From contig CAVCMI010000028.1 in the NCBI GenBank assembly GCA_963603365.1, positions 1-26,548 of the forward strand: a stretch of DNA of 26,548 nucleotides, given 5' to 3'. Below are positions 4,889 to 14,670 of this stretch, piece by piece. Made by a program: the position numbers and the translations under genes. The notes below the pieces were generated by a model. The model did not search any database. It saw only the letters and a list, made by a program, of their open reading frames with translations, and had not been told where the DNA came from. The DNA is from F23-D06 sp963603365 (lineage in GTDB: Bacteria > Bacteroidota > Bacteroidia > Bacteroidales > WCHB1-69). The number at the start of each line of letters is the position of its first letter. Position 1 is the stretch's first letter.

Positions 4889-7406
4889 ATCTGATTATGC
4901 TCTTGGCTTTGTCAATGGTAAAGTCGCCCCATGCGTTGCGGATGAAGTTGTCGCCGATGACAAATGCAGCGGGCAGTCCTTTCTTGACAACCACCTTGAC
5001 GTTCTCTTCATAATCATCGCCCACACGGAGTTCTTCAAGGTACAATACAGCACCTTCTATGATGCTGCCGTCCTCCTGCTTGATAGCCCCTTCTTTGTCT
5101 TCAAAGTCATTAACCTTGATGATGCTTTCTTTCAGGAAGCGGGTGGCGTCGGCATAGTTCATCTGTATCTCATCGCTGCCGTTTTCGAGTTTGAAGTTCA
5201 TAGACTTGCTGTTGGCGAAGCACGTTCCGGTCACATCCTCGCCGCTGACCGTGACGGGGAGGGTACGTTCTTGCACCACAGCAATGGCAGCAGAACCTTT
5301 CTTGACGCTGTCGATCTTGTCGTTGCCGGGCACATAGTCGTCACGCAGGATAAGGAACTCGGTGCGGCGGTTGAGGGCGTGGGCGGCCTCGCGTTCGTTC
5401 TTCGTCGGGAACGATTCGCAGAACTCTTCTGTCAGGTAGGAGCCTTTGGGGAAGAAATACTTTTTGCCGTTGTATGTTGAGTACATGTCTTTCTCCAGTC
5501 TTCTGGGCACGCGCTCGCCATATCCCTTTGCAACAATACGGTCGGCAGCGATGCCTTTCTCTTCAACCAGAAAATCGACGCATGACTGTGCGCGGTTTTG
5601 TGAAAGCACGTCATTCTTTTCTTCCGTGTCACGAGAGTCGGTATGCGAACGGAGTTCGATTACAATGGTCGGGTTTTTGACCATAATATCATACAGATAC
5701 ATCAACGAGTCTTTGTATTGGGGTTTCAAGTCCCATTTTGCCAGATCGTAAAGGATTTCCGGCAACAGGATAGGCTCCTTTGGGATAGGCTCAAGCGTGA
5801 AGTCCTGATTGAAATCCGTGTTTTCCATAATGCCGATGGTGGTCAATTTTGCCGTGTTGCCATTCTCCCAATAGCCTTTCTTGGCAACCTTGATATCGTA
5901 GGTTGTTGAGCCGAGTATCTTGGTCTTGTCGAAGTGGTAATAGCCCTTCACGTCGGTGGTTGTCTTGTAGGAGGTTCCGTCAGAACCCACGATCTCCACA
6001 TCAACGCCGTCCATATACTGGCCGTTGTTCTTGTCTCTGATTTTTCCCGAAAGGGTATAGACAATAGGACGAAGCAGGAAATAATAGATGTCGTCGCCGC
6101 CACGTCCGCCGGGGCGGTTGGAGGAGAAGTAGCCTTTTGCCAAGTATGGTGACTTTGACTGGGGGTCAATGGATTCTGTCTCATCGAAGATGATTCCGAT
6201 ATCGTCGCCGGAGGAGTTGATAGGCGACATCAGGTTCTCGGCCGGTCCGAAGTTGCCGTCGGAGTCCACACGGGAGAGGAAGATGTCGAGTCCGCCCATG
6301 CCAGGATGTCCGTCAGAGGAAAAATAGAATTCCTCGTCATTGCGGAATGCAGGAAACACCTCTTGCCCGGCCGTGTTGATGTTGGGGCCCAGATTCGTGA
6401 TATTGGAGAACTTGGCCGATTTTTTTGTGCGGGTAGCCTTATAGATGTCGTAACCGCCGTATCCGCCCGGCATATTAGACGAAAAATAGATGGTCAGTTC
6501 ATCGCCGCTGATGAAAGGGTGAACATAGTTATAGGCAGAATCCCCTAAGGTCACAATTTCGGGTTCTCCCCAGGTGTTGCCTTTCTTCAGGGACTTGTGA
6601 ATATAGCATCCTTGCACCTTTTTCTTGTCTTGCGGGCACTTTGTAAAATAGATGACAGAGCCCTTACGGTTGGCGCTTGCCTCGCCTTCGTTCACGGCGG
6701 TGTTCACGATCCCGCCCTCGTCGAGCATTTTGACAGGCGACCATTCGCCGGGCCAATCGGTATTTTTGCTTTTGGGCTTGTTGGAGATGTAGAGGTCCGA
6801 AAATGCGCCGCCTGTCCATTGGTCGGTGCCTTTGCCTGCAGAGCCTTCCCGGTTGGAGGAGAAGATAATGGAGTTGCGTTTCTCGTTGTTGCCCCAACGC
6901 GGAGCCCACTCATCGTCGCGGGTGTTGAACTTCTTGAGGTTTTCGACCTCATAGCGGGTGCTGTTCTCTTTCCACATCTTGGCATTGCGGCATCCGGCTA
7001 TTGCCGTGTCTGCACGGGCGTCGTCTGCTGCTCTTTTCTTGTACTTGTCAAAATAGGCCAACGCCTGGTCATAGTCTCCACGAAGGTTATAGATTGATCC
7101 TAAATGATACAGAATCATCGGATTGTCTTTCTGGTAATTCTTCTTTTCCAGACGCAGATACTGCTGTTCTGCCTTTTTAAGGTCGCCCATGATACGGTAG
7201 CATTCCGCGATCCGAAACGTGGCACGCTGTATCTCCACGCGGTTGGACGACAGCTTCTTTATGCCTTTTTTATAAGCTTCGAGTGCTTTTTCGTACTGGC
7301 AATCGCGGAAAAGGTTGTCAGCATCGCGCAAAACCTGGGCATTAGCAAGGGAACATGCTAAGATAAAAACAGTTAATAGAAGTGCTGCGTGTTTAAAAAA
7401 TCTCAT
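4878..7406 (-). CDS. PorE-like TPR/PD40/OmpA protein of the type IX secretion system, with extra C-terminal domain
   Basis: An 842-residue periplasmic protein expected to tie the type IX secretion machinery to peptidoglycan. Order: signal peptide 1-23 (cut after ANA; C18 in ILAC is a weak lipobox alternative), TPR helices 25-140, PD40 beta-propeller strands with repeated IYFSSN/YFSSDG motifs at about 160-445, a carboxypeptidase-regulatory-like domain at 450-540, and an OmpA-type peptidoglycan-binding domain at 547-690 (ELRSHTDSR, LSQNRAQS, NRRTEF). This is the PorE (PG1058) architecture. Residues 715-842 are additional: GTCFANSKSMNFKLENGSDE and FVIGDNFIRNAWGDFTID follow the outline of a retropepsin-like domain, but the catalytic D-T/S-G is replaced by E741-N-G. 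The OmpA domain also carries a 30-residue insertion near 635-665. PorE by domain order is a good but not unique call; other PD40-OmpA proteins exist in Bacteroidota. Confidence 0.85.
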   Translation of the reverse strand: MRFFKHAALLLTVFILACSLANAQVLRDADNLFRDCQYEKALEAYKKGIKKLSSNRVEIQRATFRIAECYRIMGDLKKAEQQYLRLEKKNYQKDNPMILYHLGSIYNLRGDYDQALAYFDKYKKRAADDARADTAIAGCRNAKMWKENSTRYEVENLKKFNTRDDEWAPRWGNNEKRNSIIFSSNREGSAGKGTDQWTGGAFSDLYISNKPKSKNTDWPGEWSPVKMLDEGGIVNTAVNEGEASANRKGSVIYFTKCPQDKKKVQGCYIHKSLKKGNTWGEPEIVTLGDSAYNYVHPFISGDELTIYFSSNMPGGYGGYDIYKATRTKKSAKFSNITNLGPNINTAGQEVFPAFRNDEEFYFSSDGHPGMGGLDIFLSRVDSDGNFGPAENLMSPINSSGDDIGIIFDETESIDPQSKSPYLAKGYFSSNRPGGRGGDDIYYFLLRPIVYTLSGKIRDKNNGQYMDGVDVEIVGSDGTSYKTTTDVKGYYHFDKTKILGSTTYDIKVAKKGYWENGNTAKLTTIGIMENTDFNQDFTLEPIPKEPILLPEILYDLAKWDLKPQYKDSLMYLYDIMVKNPTIVIELRSHTDSRDTEEKNDVLSQNRAQSCVDFLVEEKGIAADRIVAKGYGERVPRRLEKDMYSTYNGKKYFFPKGSYLTEEFCESFPTKNEREAAHALNRRTEFLILRDDYVPGNDKIDSVKKGSAAIAVVQERTLPVTVSGEDVTGTCFANSKSMNFKLENGSDEIQMNYADATRFLKESIIKVNDFEDKEGAIKQEDGSIIEGAVLYLEELRVGDDYEENVKVVVKKGLPAAFVIGDNFIRNAWGDFTIDKAKSIIRFSK

Positions 7407-7450
7407 ATCTAACTTATATTTTGCCTTATAACCAAAAAGAGCGCTAAAAT

Positions 7451-7485
7451 AAAAAAAATCGGGACAAGTTCACCTCATCCCGATT
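7451..7485 (-). terminator. Intrinsic terminator after secDF
   Basis: Read on the minus strand, AATCGGGA (7485-7478) pairs perfectly with TCCCGATT (7464-7457) over a 13-base loop and is followed by a run of T residues. It begins 25 bases past the secDF stop, so it should separate secDF from the porE-like gene downstream. Confidence 0.85.
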
Positions 7486-7509
7486 ATTTTGTTGTCATAT
7501 AAGGAAACC

Positions 7510-10500
7510 CTATTTCAGATCGGCTTTGGCTCTTTTGACCTTGCCTCCGCGAGTGCGGAACAGGTCATAAGCCAGCGGGCTCGAAACGAGAATGCCGGAG
7601 TAAGTGCCCAGCAATATACCGACGAACATTGCGAACATGAAACCGCGGATGACTTCGCCGCCGAACAGGAAAATCACGAGCAGCGTAATCAACGTTGTGC
7701 CGGCGGTATTCACGTTACGGCCCAAGGTCTGGTTGATTGCGTTGTTGAAGTTCTCGTAGTTGTCGCGTTTCGGATAGAGAGCCAGATTCTCGCGTACGCG
7801 GTCGAAGATGACCACATTGTTGTTGATAGAGTAACCGATCACCGTCAGGATTGCGGCGATAAAGTTTTGGTCAATCTCCATAGAGAACGGCATCACCTTA
7901 TAGAGGAGCGAGAAGATGCCGACGGTCAGGAAGGTGTCGTGGAACAGGGCGAAGACACCGGCCACACCGAACTGCCAGTTGCGGAATCTTGCGGCGATGT
8001 AGATGAATATCAGCACAAGGGAAGCCAACACAGCCCACACGGCGTTCAGCAGCAATTCCTTGGCCACAGTCGGTTGGATCTTCTGGGAGGACTGGATGCC
8101 ACGCACGTCGTTTGTCAGGTGGGTGAAGTCGTATTCAGAAAGGTCTGTTTTGTCATAGAACCCTTTCAATGCATTGTACAGTTTGGTTTCGCAAAGTCTG
8201 TCGTCTGCAGGGTCGTTGCTGTCAACCTTATAGTTGGTGATGATTCTGATCTGGTCGTTGCCGCCGAAGGTTTTCACTTCGGGGTTGCCGCCGAATTCTT
8301 TTGCGACAGCCTCGCGCACATCCTTGGTGGTGACATCCTTGTCAAAACGTACTACATAGCAACGGCCGCCTGTGAAGTCGATGCCCGGTTGCAGTTTGAG
8401 CGTGCAGAACGAGATGATGGAAATGACGAAGAGAGAGCCGGAAAGAATATAGAAATACTTTCTTTTCCCGAGGAAGTTGAGGTTGGCGTGCATAAAAGCA
8501 TTGATGGTAACCTTGTTGCCCACCTCCAGGGTTTTGCCTCTCTTGAGTCTTGCCTCGATAATCATACGGGAGAGCAAGATGGCGGTAAACATAGAGGAGA
8601 GGATACCGATGATCAACGTAGTGGCGAAACCTTGAATAGGGCCGGAACCGAAGATGTAAAGCACGATTGCGGTAATCAAGGTGGTGATGTTGCCGTCGAT
8701 GATAGCGGAGTAGGAGTGTTTGAAGCCCTCGTCAACGGCCACGCGGATGCCTTTGCCGGCGCGGACCTCCTCGCGGACGCGCTCATAGATGATGACGTTG
8801 GCATCCACGGCCATACCGAGGGTTAGCACAATACCTGCGATGCCGGGCAGTGTAAGCACGGCGCCCATTGAGGCAAGCACTCCGACGATGAAGAACACGT
8901 TGGAGAAAAGGGCGATGTCGGCCACCAGACCGGCGCGGCTGTAATACAAGAACATATAGAGGATGACCATGATGAAAGCGCCCAGGAACGAGAGAAGGCC
9001 CGACCGGATGGATTCTTTGCCCAGCGTAGGGCCGACAACTTCGGATTGGACAATGTTCACGCGGGCTTCCAGGTTTCCGGAGTTGAGGACGGTGGCAAGG
9101 TCTTTGGCCTCTTCGATGGTGAAATTGCCGGAGATCTCAGAGTTGCCGTTCGGGATTTCAGAACGCACTGTCGGGGCGGAATATACGAACTCGTCGAGCA
9201 CGATGGCGATGCAGGTCAGCTTGTTTGCGCTGTTGTCGGCGGCCTCTTTTGTGATCCTGCGCCATTCGTCAGCGGCTTGGTCTTCCATCGACATATTGAC
9301 CACCACTCTGTTGTTCTGGTCCACATCCTGACGTGCAGAGCGAACCACGCGCGCGCCTCCGATGGTTTCGGAACTCAACAAGGGCCCTATACGGTCATTT
9401 TTCTTCTTCAACGGATAGAGCGGATAGGCGTTGCCGTATTCGCGTTCAGGAGAACCCCAATAGAAGACAACGTTCTTGTCGCCTAAGATTCTTTGCAGTT
9501 GCGGAAGCATTGCATTGATCTTGGGCATGTCAGACTCTTTGAAATAGCCGATGACAAAGCTTCCGGGAACGGCAACGGCTTTGCTGAGGATGGCGCCAAC
9601 GCCGGACTCTTCTGCGTTTTCATCAGTAACTTCATCCTCGGGGAGCGCGGCGGTCAGACTGTCGACAGGCGCTTTGACGGTGTCAACGGCGGGCTGCTCT
9701 TTCTTGTTCTTCAGCATCTGGGCCAGTTTCACGTCGGCTTCGGCGAAACGCTGCTGGATGCTCATGCCGCCAACGGCTTCGTTATAAACCTCCCAAAATT
9801 CCAGTTTTGCCGTGCTCTTCAACAGGTCGGTGACCCTTTCTGGCTCTTTGATGCCTGGAAGCTCAACCAGAATACGGCCGCCCTGCAGCAGCTGAAGGTT
9901 GGGCTGGGCGACACCGAAACGGTCGATACGGGTGCGCAGGATCTTGAAGGTCCTTTCCACAATCTCGCTGGATTCTTTCTTGATGAAGCTGACAATCTGT
10001 GCGTCTGAGGCATTCTTGATGCCGGAACGTTCGCCGAAGTAGGTGCGCAAGTTGGCATTGTTCATCTTCATCTCCACTTTTGTGCTGTTGAAATTCTTGA
10101 CGAAAATATCAACGAAATCACCGTTCGTCGTGGCTTCATACTCCTTGACGGACTTGCTGAAAGCGTTACTGAACAGGGGGTCTTCCTTGTTGGTTGCCAA
10201 ACTTTGCACCACGTCAGGCATGGAAATCTCAAGCGTCACGTTCATACCGCCTTTCAAGTCCAGACCGAGGTTGAGCTCTTTGTACTTGCATTTCTTGTAG
10301 GTGTTGCCCAGAAACACGGTGGAGTCGTTCATGTTTGTCAGATATTGGCGCGTCCTTGCTTCAATCAAGGAATCAACCAGATATTTCTCCAACATCACAT
10401 CCCCGTGAGCTTCTTTCTTCACCTCTTCAATAGCGGCCGGGTCGTTTGCGTATGTGTCCGCTTTCTTCTCAACCCGCCATGTCACAAACGAGAAGGAAAG

Positions 10501-10563
10501 ACAGTACAAGCATACCAAAGCCAAAAGAACTGTGAAAAATAAAATAAGTCCTTTGTTTTTCAT
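7510..10563 (-). CDS. secDF: Protein translocase subunit SecDF (fused)
   Basis: A 1017-residue inner-membrane protein that uses the proton gradient to help SecYEG pull proteins across the membrane. SecD and SecF are one chain, as usual in Bacteroidota. The SecD half has an N-terminal helix (5-26), LNLGLDLKGG at 97-106, the large periplasmic P1 domain, and a membrane block (520-670) with the conserved AVDANVIIYERVREE (D587). The SecF half starts with a helix at about 703-722 and PGIDFTGG (726-733), and carries LFHDTF (D876) and GYSINNNVVIFDRVREN (910-926). A low-complexity acidic insert (about 300-320, DEVTDENAEES) lies inside the P1 domain. A -7 box and a terminator bracket the gene, so it is likely a single-gene unit. 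Confidence 0.97.
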   Translation of the reverse strand: MKNKGLILFFTVLLALVCLYCLSFSFVTWRVEKKADTYANDPAAIEEVKKEAHGDVMLEKYLVDSLIEARTRQYLTNMNDSTVFLGNTYKKCKYKELNLGLDLKGGMNVTLEISMPDVVQSLATNKEDPLFSNAFSKSVKEYEATTNGDFVDIFVKNFNSTKVEMKMNNANLRTYFGERSGIKNASDAQIVSFIKKESSEIVERTFKILRTRIDRFGVAQPNLQLLQGGRILVELPGIKEPERVTDLLKSTAKLEFWEVYNEAVGGMSIQQRFAEADVKLAQMLKNKKEQPAVDTVKAPVDSLTAALPEDEVTDENAEESGVGAILSKAVAVPGSFVIGYFKESDMPKINAMLPQLQRILGDKNVVFYWGSPEREYGNAYPLYPLKKKNDRIGPLLSSETIGGARVVRSARQDVDQNNRVVVNMSMEDQAADEWRRITKEAADNSANKLTCIAIVLDEFVYSAPTVRSEIPNGNSEISGNFTIEEAKDLATVLNSGNLEARVNIVQSEVVGPTLGKESIRSGLLSFLGAFIMVILYMFLYYSRAGLVADIALFSNVFFIVGVLASMGAVLTLPGIAGIVLTLGMAVDANVIIYERVREEVRAGKGIRVAVDEGFKHSYSAIIDGNITTLITAIVLYIFGSGPIQGFATTLIIGILSSMFTAILLSRMIIEARLKRGKTLEVGNKVTINAFMHANLNFLGKRKYFYILSGSLFVISIISFCTLKLQPGIDFTGGRCYVVRFDKDVTTKDVREAVAKEFGGNPEVKTFGGNDQIRIITNYKVDSNDPADDRLCETKLYNALKGFYDKTDLSEYDFTHLTNDVRGIQSSQKIQPTVAKELLLNAVWAVLASLVLIFIYIAARFRNWQFGVAGVFALFHDTFLTVGIFSLLYKVMPFSMEIDQNFIAAILTVIGYSINNNVVIFDRVRENLALYPKRDNYENFNNAINQTLGRNVNTAGTTLITLLVIFLFGGEVIRGFMFAMFVGILLGTYSGILVSSPLAYDLFRTRGGKVKRAKADLK

Positions 10564-10624
10564 TTTCCTATTTGTTTAATTTACAGATTATTATATATTC
10601 TTTCGCCTAATAAATTGAAAGTTG

Positions 10625-10632
10625 CAAATGTA
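10625..10632 (-). promoter_or_regulatory. Bacteroidota -7 promoter box for secDF
   Basis: Minus-strand TACATTTG matches TAnnTTTG fully. An ATTG (10654-10651) stands 18 bases upstream as a weak -33 box. Transcription would begin near 10618, about 55 bases before the ATG. Confidence 0.6.
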
Positions 10633-10765
10633 CAATTTTTTTTTATCCGTCAATTGGACAGCCCTTATTTCTGAACGTATTTCGCGCAAGTGCATGCAAT
10701 CCGTATGCATTTATGGCGTTTTCGGGCAGTTTTTCAGGCTGTGACGCGGAATGTCTGCGTTGTCC

Positions 10766-13378
10766 CTACAGGTTGTCCCTGAAGTCGTGGTGGAACGGCA
10801 ATTTGAGCACATCCTTGAGTACAGCCGCCTTGACGTTGATGGTGAAGTTCCATCCTTTGCGGTAACCGAACGGCACCCAGCCGAAACTCATCTCCCAGCA
10901 GTGCATGTCGCGGTATATGTCTATAGATGTGTAAGACATGGACTTCTGCACAAAGTCATAGCCGGTGTTGAACCCCACCTTCCATTTTGGCGTGACGTGG
11001 ATTGTGCCGGACACGTTAAGGGTGTGGACCATGTTATGGATGTATTTTACGGTGTCGAGCAGCCTGTAATAGGAAAGGTTGTCGTTGATGCCGTACGCGA
11101 AAGTATAATTGAATGTGAGAGACCAGCCTTGCCGGTTTTTCTTGTCGTCAGTCTTGGTTTCCGGGCCGCTCTTCTTCTTGAATGTGTTTTGGTCGATGGT
11201 CCAGTTCAGGGCGAGGCTCACGTCGGTAGAAGAGAGCCGGAAGATCCGTTTGTTGGCTTTCCATTCAGTGAGGCTGGTGCGCGTTCCGTTTTCATTGATG
11301 CTGTAAGGGTCAAAGGAGAGGTTGAAGGTGATGTACAGTTGTTTGAAGAGGGTGCTTCGTCCGTTCAACGCCAGCCGCGACCAGTTCATGGAGTCGGCGG
11401 CGAAGTTGTAGTCCATCGACAGGTTGAGGTTGTCTATGAGTGCTATCTTTTTGTAGCCGGTGATCGTATCCCGGCGCGAACGGACCTTGATTTCTATGTT
11501 GTTACCGCAAGTGAAGCGTGCCACGGCTTGCGTGTTGTTCGTTACGGTGCCGAAGATTGAATTGTCATAGTACGTGTATTCCACCTCTTGGCCCGTAAAG
11601 GGATTTACGTATGTGTCTTTTATCCGCCCTGACAGGTTGGGCTGGTAGGTGAAGTTCAGCGTAGGCGTGATGACATGCCGTATGGCATTCAGCGCCCCTT
11701 TTTTGAAAGCGTACATGACGTAGATTTTCGTGGTCAGCGAGGAGGAAAGGCTCAAGTCGTGCAGCGCGCCGAAGCCCCGTTTGAAATACGAATTGACACT
11801 GGCCGTTTCGGCGCCGCCCGTCGTGTCGACAGTCATGTCTTTGGTGTAACGTTGCAGATACCATTTCTCTACCAGGGTGGCGGTGGTGTTCCAGTTGATC
11901 AGTTTGGCGATTTTCACCGGAACCGTCAACGGTATGGTGTGCATCATGCCGAAGTCCATCTCTTCCCAAGTCCTGGGCTTGAACAGGAGGGTGTCGGAGG
12001 TGTTTATTTGCCCTATGGCCTGCGACGTCCATTTCATGGCGATGTTGTCATACCATTTAAGTCCGCCGGTCTTGTCTTTTTTCCGGAAAGGATAGAACTG
12101 CACGACCGACATGTTGAGGTCCGGCAGTTTGAAGTTGACTTCTTGGGTGCCGGTGTTTTGCGAGTACGAGGCGGTGGCGTCCACATAAAAGAAATCCTTG
12201 ACGGAAGTGGAAACGTTGACGGAAGAGGTGTATTGGTTTGAGAGGTAATCGCTGGTTGAGGTGTAGTTGTATTTGGAATAGTTGCTGCTCACGATGTCGA
12301 TGTGGGCATTGAATCGGGTGGTGGGATGCGATTTCACGTCTTGCTTGTGGTCCCAGTAAATCTTGTAGTCGTTGGAGCAACGGTACGTAGAGTCGAGGCG
12401 GTCGCCCACCCTGGTTTGAGAGAACTGCAGGTTTACCGCCCCGTTGCATTTGTAGCGGAACACGTAGTTCGACTTGGCTTTGACCGCCCATGAGCCGCGC
12501 GTGTAAAGGTCGGTGGAGAACAGCAGGTCGAGGTTGTTGTTGATGGCGAAGTAGAATCCGAGGTCTTGGAAGTAGAATCCGAGGTTTGAAGATTCGCCGA
12601 AAGTGGGCATGACGAAGCCGGACTTGCGTTCGGTTTCCAGCGGGAAGAAGGCAAAGGGGATGGCCAGCGGAGTAGGGATGCCTTGGAAACTGAGGTATGC
12701 AGGCCCCATCACGATTTTGTCGTGCTGGATGAATTTGGCTTTTGTGAAATCTATTTCGTAGTGAGGATTGTCGAGTTCGCAGGTGGTATACTTTCCGTTT
12801 TTGATATACGCCACATTGTCACCCATCTTCTTGATGTGTTCGCCATGCACAAAGCCGTCGTCCTGCGTGGTGATGACATGGGTGATTTTTCCTTTATGCG
12901 TGTTGAAATTATATTTTATCTCTCGGGCGCGATACTGGTCAGAACCTTGCACGAAAACGGGGCTTCCGCTGATGTTGCCGCTGGAATCGGCGATGCCGGA
13001 GGCGTAGAGTTCGCTGTTGCGGAAGTCAATGGCGATGAAGTCGGCATAGAGTTCCATGTCTTCGTATTTCACGACGGCATCTCCAAACAGGTAGGTGAAG
13101 CGCCGTTCAAGGTCATTGACTACCGAGTCGCGGGCGCGGTAGGTGACCGTTGAGGTGATGGCATCGGGTGAGATTCTCTTGCCGTGCAAGGGCACGGTAT
13201 CTTGCCGAACGGCGGAAGAGTCGCCCGGGAGCGTGTCGGCTGGCACAGGCTGCGCTGTCCGCATCGTCCGTTTCCTGCCCGACTCCTGCGCCTCGGCACA
13301 GAAAAAGAAGAGGCAGACGGCTATAAGGATGCAGCTACGCAGAAATAACAAACGGCCTGTGTATATTTTTTCCTTCAA
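10766..13378 (-). CDS. lptD: LPS assembly outer-membrane protein LptD (OstA)
   Basis: An 870-residue outer-membrane barrel that inserts lipopolysaccharide or lipooligosaccharide into the outer leaflet. A signal peptide (1-30, FFFCAEA/Q) precedes a linker rich in Ser/Pro, then an OstA/LptA-like beta-jellyroll domain at about 75-215 (FGDAVVKYEDMELYAD, DNVAYIKNGKYTTCELDNPHYEI), then the barrel from about 220 to the end. The segment GFVMPTFGESSNLGFYFQDLGF (254-275), split here only by length, is characteristic of Bacteroidota LptD. Many barrel strands show alternating aromatic/polar residues. It is divergent from the amidase gene with 78 bases between them. Confidence 0.93.
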   Translation of the reverse strand: MKEKIYTGRLLFLRSCILIAVCLFFFCAEAQESGRKRTMRTAQPVPADTLPGDSSAVRQDTVPLHGKRISPDAITSTVTYRARDSVVNDLERRFTYLFGDAVVKYEDMELYADFIAIDFRNSELYASGIADSSGNISGSPVFVQGSDQYRAREIKYNFNTHKGKITHVITTQDDGFVHGEHIKKMGDNVAYIKNGKYTTCELDNPHYEIDFTKAKFIQHDKIVMGPAYLSFQGIPTPLAIPFAFFPLETERKSGFVMPTFGESSNLGFYFQDLGFYFAINNNLDLLFSTDLYTRGSWAVKAKSNYVFRYKCNGAVNLQFSQTRVGDRLDSTYRCSNDYKIYWDHKQDVKSHPTTRFNAHIDIVSSNYSKYNYTSTSDYLSNQYTSSVNVSTSVKDFFYVDATASYSQNTGTQEVNFKLPDLNMSVVQFYPFRKKDKTGGLKWYDNIAMKWTSQAIGQINTSDTLLFKPRTWEEMDFGMMHTIPLTVPVKIAKLINWNTTATLVEKWYLQRYTKDMTVDTTGGAETASVNSYFKRGFGALHDLSLSSSLTTKIYVMYAFKKGALNAIRHVITPTLNFTYQPNLSGRIKDTYVNPFTGQEVEYTYYDNSIFGTVTNNTQAVARFTCGNNIEIKVRSRRDTITGYKKIALIDNLNLSMDYNFAADSMNWSRLALNGRSTLFKQLYITFNLSFDPYSINENGTRTSLTEWKANKRIFRLSSTDVSLALNWTIDQNTFKKKSGPETKTDDKKNRQGWSLTFNYTFAYGINDNLSYYRLLDTVKYIHNMVHTLNVSGTIHVTPKWKVGFNTGYDFVQKSMSYTSIDIYRDMHCWEMSFGWVPFGYRKGWNFTINVKAAVLKDVLKLPFHHDFRDNL

Positions 13379-13391
13379 GACTGACCCGGTA

Positions 13392-13399
13392 CAAAAATA
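13392..13399 (-). promoter_or_regulatory. Possible -7 box for lptD
   Basis: Minus-strand TATTTTTG fits TAnnTTTG; the lptD ATG is only 13 bases downstream, implying a leader of about 7 bases. No -33 box is evident. Confidence 0.4.
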
Positions 13400-13405
13400 A
13401 TATAT

Positions 13406-13413
13406 TACATTTG
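13406..13413 (+). promoter_or_regulatory. Possible -7 box for the amidase operon
   Basis: TACATTTG, a full match to TAnnTTTG, 43 bases before the amidase ATG. No convincing -33 box. It lies back to back with the lptD box, so the two envelope operons share a compact divergent promoter. Confidence 0.5.
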
Positions 13414-13456
13414 TGCGCTAAAAAAACGGCAAAAGTAATCAAAAAGTTTCAATGGG

Positions 13457-14638
13457 ATGAACTCAAAAAAGCGGTTCTTATTGTATTTGCTTTCTTTTTT
13501 CATGACTGCGCCCGTTTTCGGACAGCAGGCGCAGAAAACATTTAAGGTTGTGATAGATGCGGGGCACGGCGGACACGACCCCGGATGCCTGGGAAGCGCC
13601 TTGCAGGAAAAACAAGTCGTCTTGAACGCGGCTCTGTCGTTGGGAAAACTTATCAGCGAGAATTGCCCGGACGTGCAGGTCATCTATACGCGGAAGACGG
13701 ATGTTTTCGTGGAACTGTACCGTAGGGCACAGATAGCCAATAACGCCCACGCCGACCTGTTCATCTCCATCCATTGCAACGCCTCAGAGAACCATGCCGG
13801 CAATGGGGTTGAAACTTTCGTGATGGGTCTGGCCAAAAGTGAAGCCAACCAGGCCGTGGCACGTAAAGAGAATGCGGCCATGCTGATGGAAAAAAACTAT
13901 AAGAACAACTACGACGGCTTTGACCCCTCCTCCCCCGAGTCTAATGTGATCTTCTCGCTCTATTCGTCCGCTTACCTTAATAAATCCATCCTGTTGGCAG
14001 ACAAGGTGCAACGTCAACTTGTCGCCGTCTCCGGCATGACCGACCGCGGTGTAAAGCAGGCCGGGTATTGGGTGCTGTACAAAGTGGCTATGCCCAGCAT
14101 CTTGATTGAACTCGGTTTCCTCTCAAACCCCTCCGACGAAAGTTACCTTGCACAGCCCGGCAATGTGCAAAACGAGGCCATAGCCATCTATAACGCTTTT
14201 GTTGATTATGTCAACGCTGTTGGCGGTTACAACTATAAGCATCTAAAGACTAAATCAGTAGTCCACAACACAGAAGAGAAGCCGTTGGCGGCAGACAAAG
14301 AGCATACAAAAGACACCGTGACGACTGCGGCAGAAGACAAAGAGACGCAAGCAGACACACTGACGACAGATGGCGGCGAGATCCGTTTCAGGGTGCAGTT
14401 TCTGGCCTCTCCCGTAAAGCTGAAAAGCAGCGACGACCGTCTTAAGGGCATTCCGGAACTGCGAAACTACAGCGAAAACGGCCTTTGGAAATACACGGCG
14501 GGCAACGAGGAAACCATTGCGGCAGCATCTGAAATACTGGCACAAGTCAAGAAGAAATACAAGGATGCTTTTATGATTGCATTTCAGGGAGATAAAAAAA
14601 TAACCATGGCCGAAGCACGGCAGTTGCTGAAAAAATAA
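13457..14638 (+). CDS. N-acetylmuramoyl-L-alanine amidase (Amidase_3) with SPOR-like C-terminus
   Basis: A 393-residue periplasmic zinc enzyme that cuts the bond between MurNAc and L-alanine in peptidoglycan, used in cell separation. A signal peptide ends near residue 22 (VFG/QQ). The Amidase_3 fold follows, with VVIDAGHGGHDPG (H37), E51, SIHCNAS (H106) and ILIELGFLSNP (E218); H37, E51 and H106 are the expected zinc ligands and E218 the catalytic glutamate. A Thr/Glu/Lys-rich linker (about 262-306) leads to an 85-residue C-terminal domain with FRVQFLAS and AFMIAF, the two strand signatures of a SPOR peptidoglycan-binding domain. It is the first gene of a run with the MCE, DUF3127 and NlpC genes. 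Start 13457 is chosen because the ATG five bases earlier stops at once. Confidence 0.93.
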   Translation: MNSKKRFLLYLLSFFMTAPVFGQQAQKTFKVVIDAGHGGHDPGCLGSALQEKQVVLNAALSLGKLISENCPDVQVIYTRKTDVFVELYRRAQIANNAHADLFISIHCNASENHAGNGVETFVMGLAKSEANQAVARKENAAMLMEKNYKNNYDGFDPSSPESNVIFSLYSSAYLNKSILLADKVQRQLVAVSGMTDRGVKQAGYWVLYKVAMPSILIELGFLSNPSDESYLAQPGNVQNEAIAIYNAFVDYVNAVGGYNYKHLKTKSVVHNTEEKPLAADKEHTKDTVTTAAEDKETQADTLTTDGGEIRFRVQFLASPVKLKSSDDRLKGIPELRNYSENGLWKYTAGNEETIAAASEILAQVKKKYKDAFMIAFQGDKKITMAEARQLLKK

Positions 14639-14670
14639 TACTTTTGCACACTTTACAATAGACGGAACTA

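Noticed and set aside
7489..8826. A 445-codon open frame on the plus strand, antisense to secDF
   Set aside because: Its product is a low-complexity mirror of the SecF codons (rich in His, Asp, Glu, Val) with no domain, whereas the minus strand encodes a full SecDF.
10691..10710. Hairpin TGCAT...ATGCA after lptD as a terminator
   Set aside because: Only five or six pairs and no T-tract follows on the minus strand.
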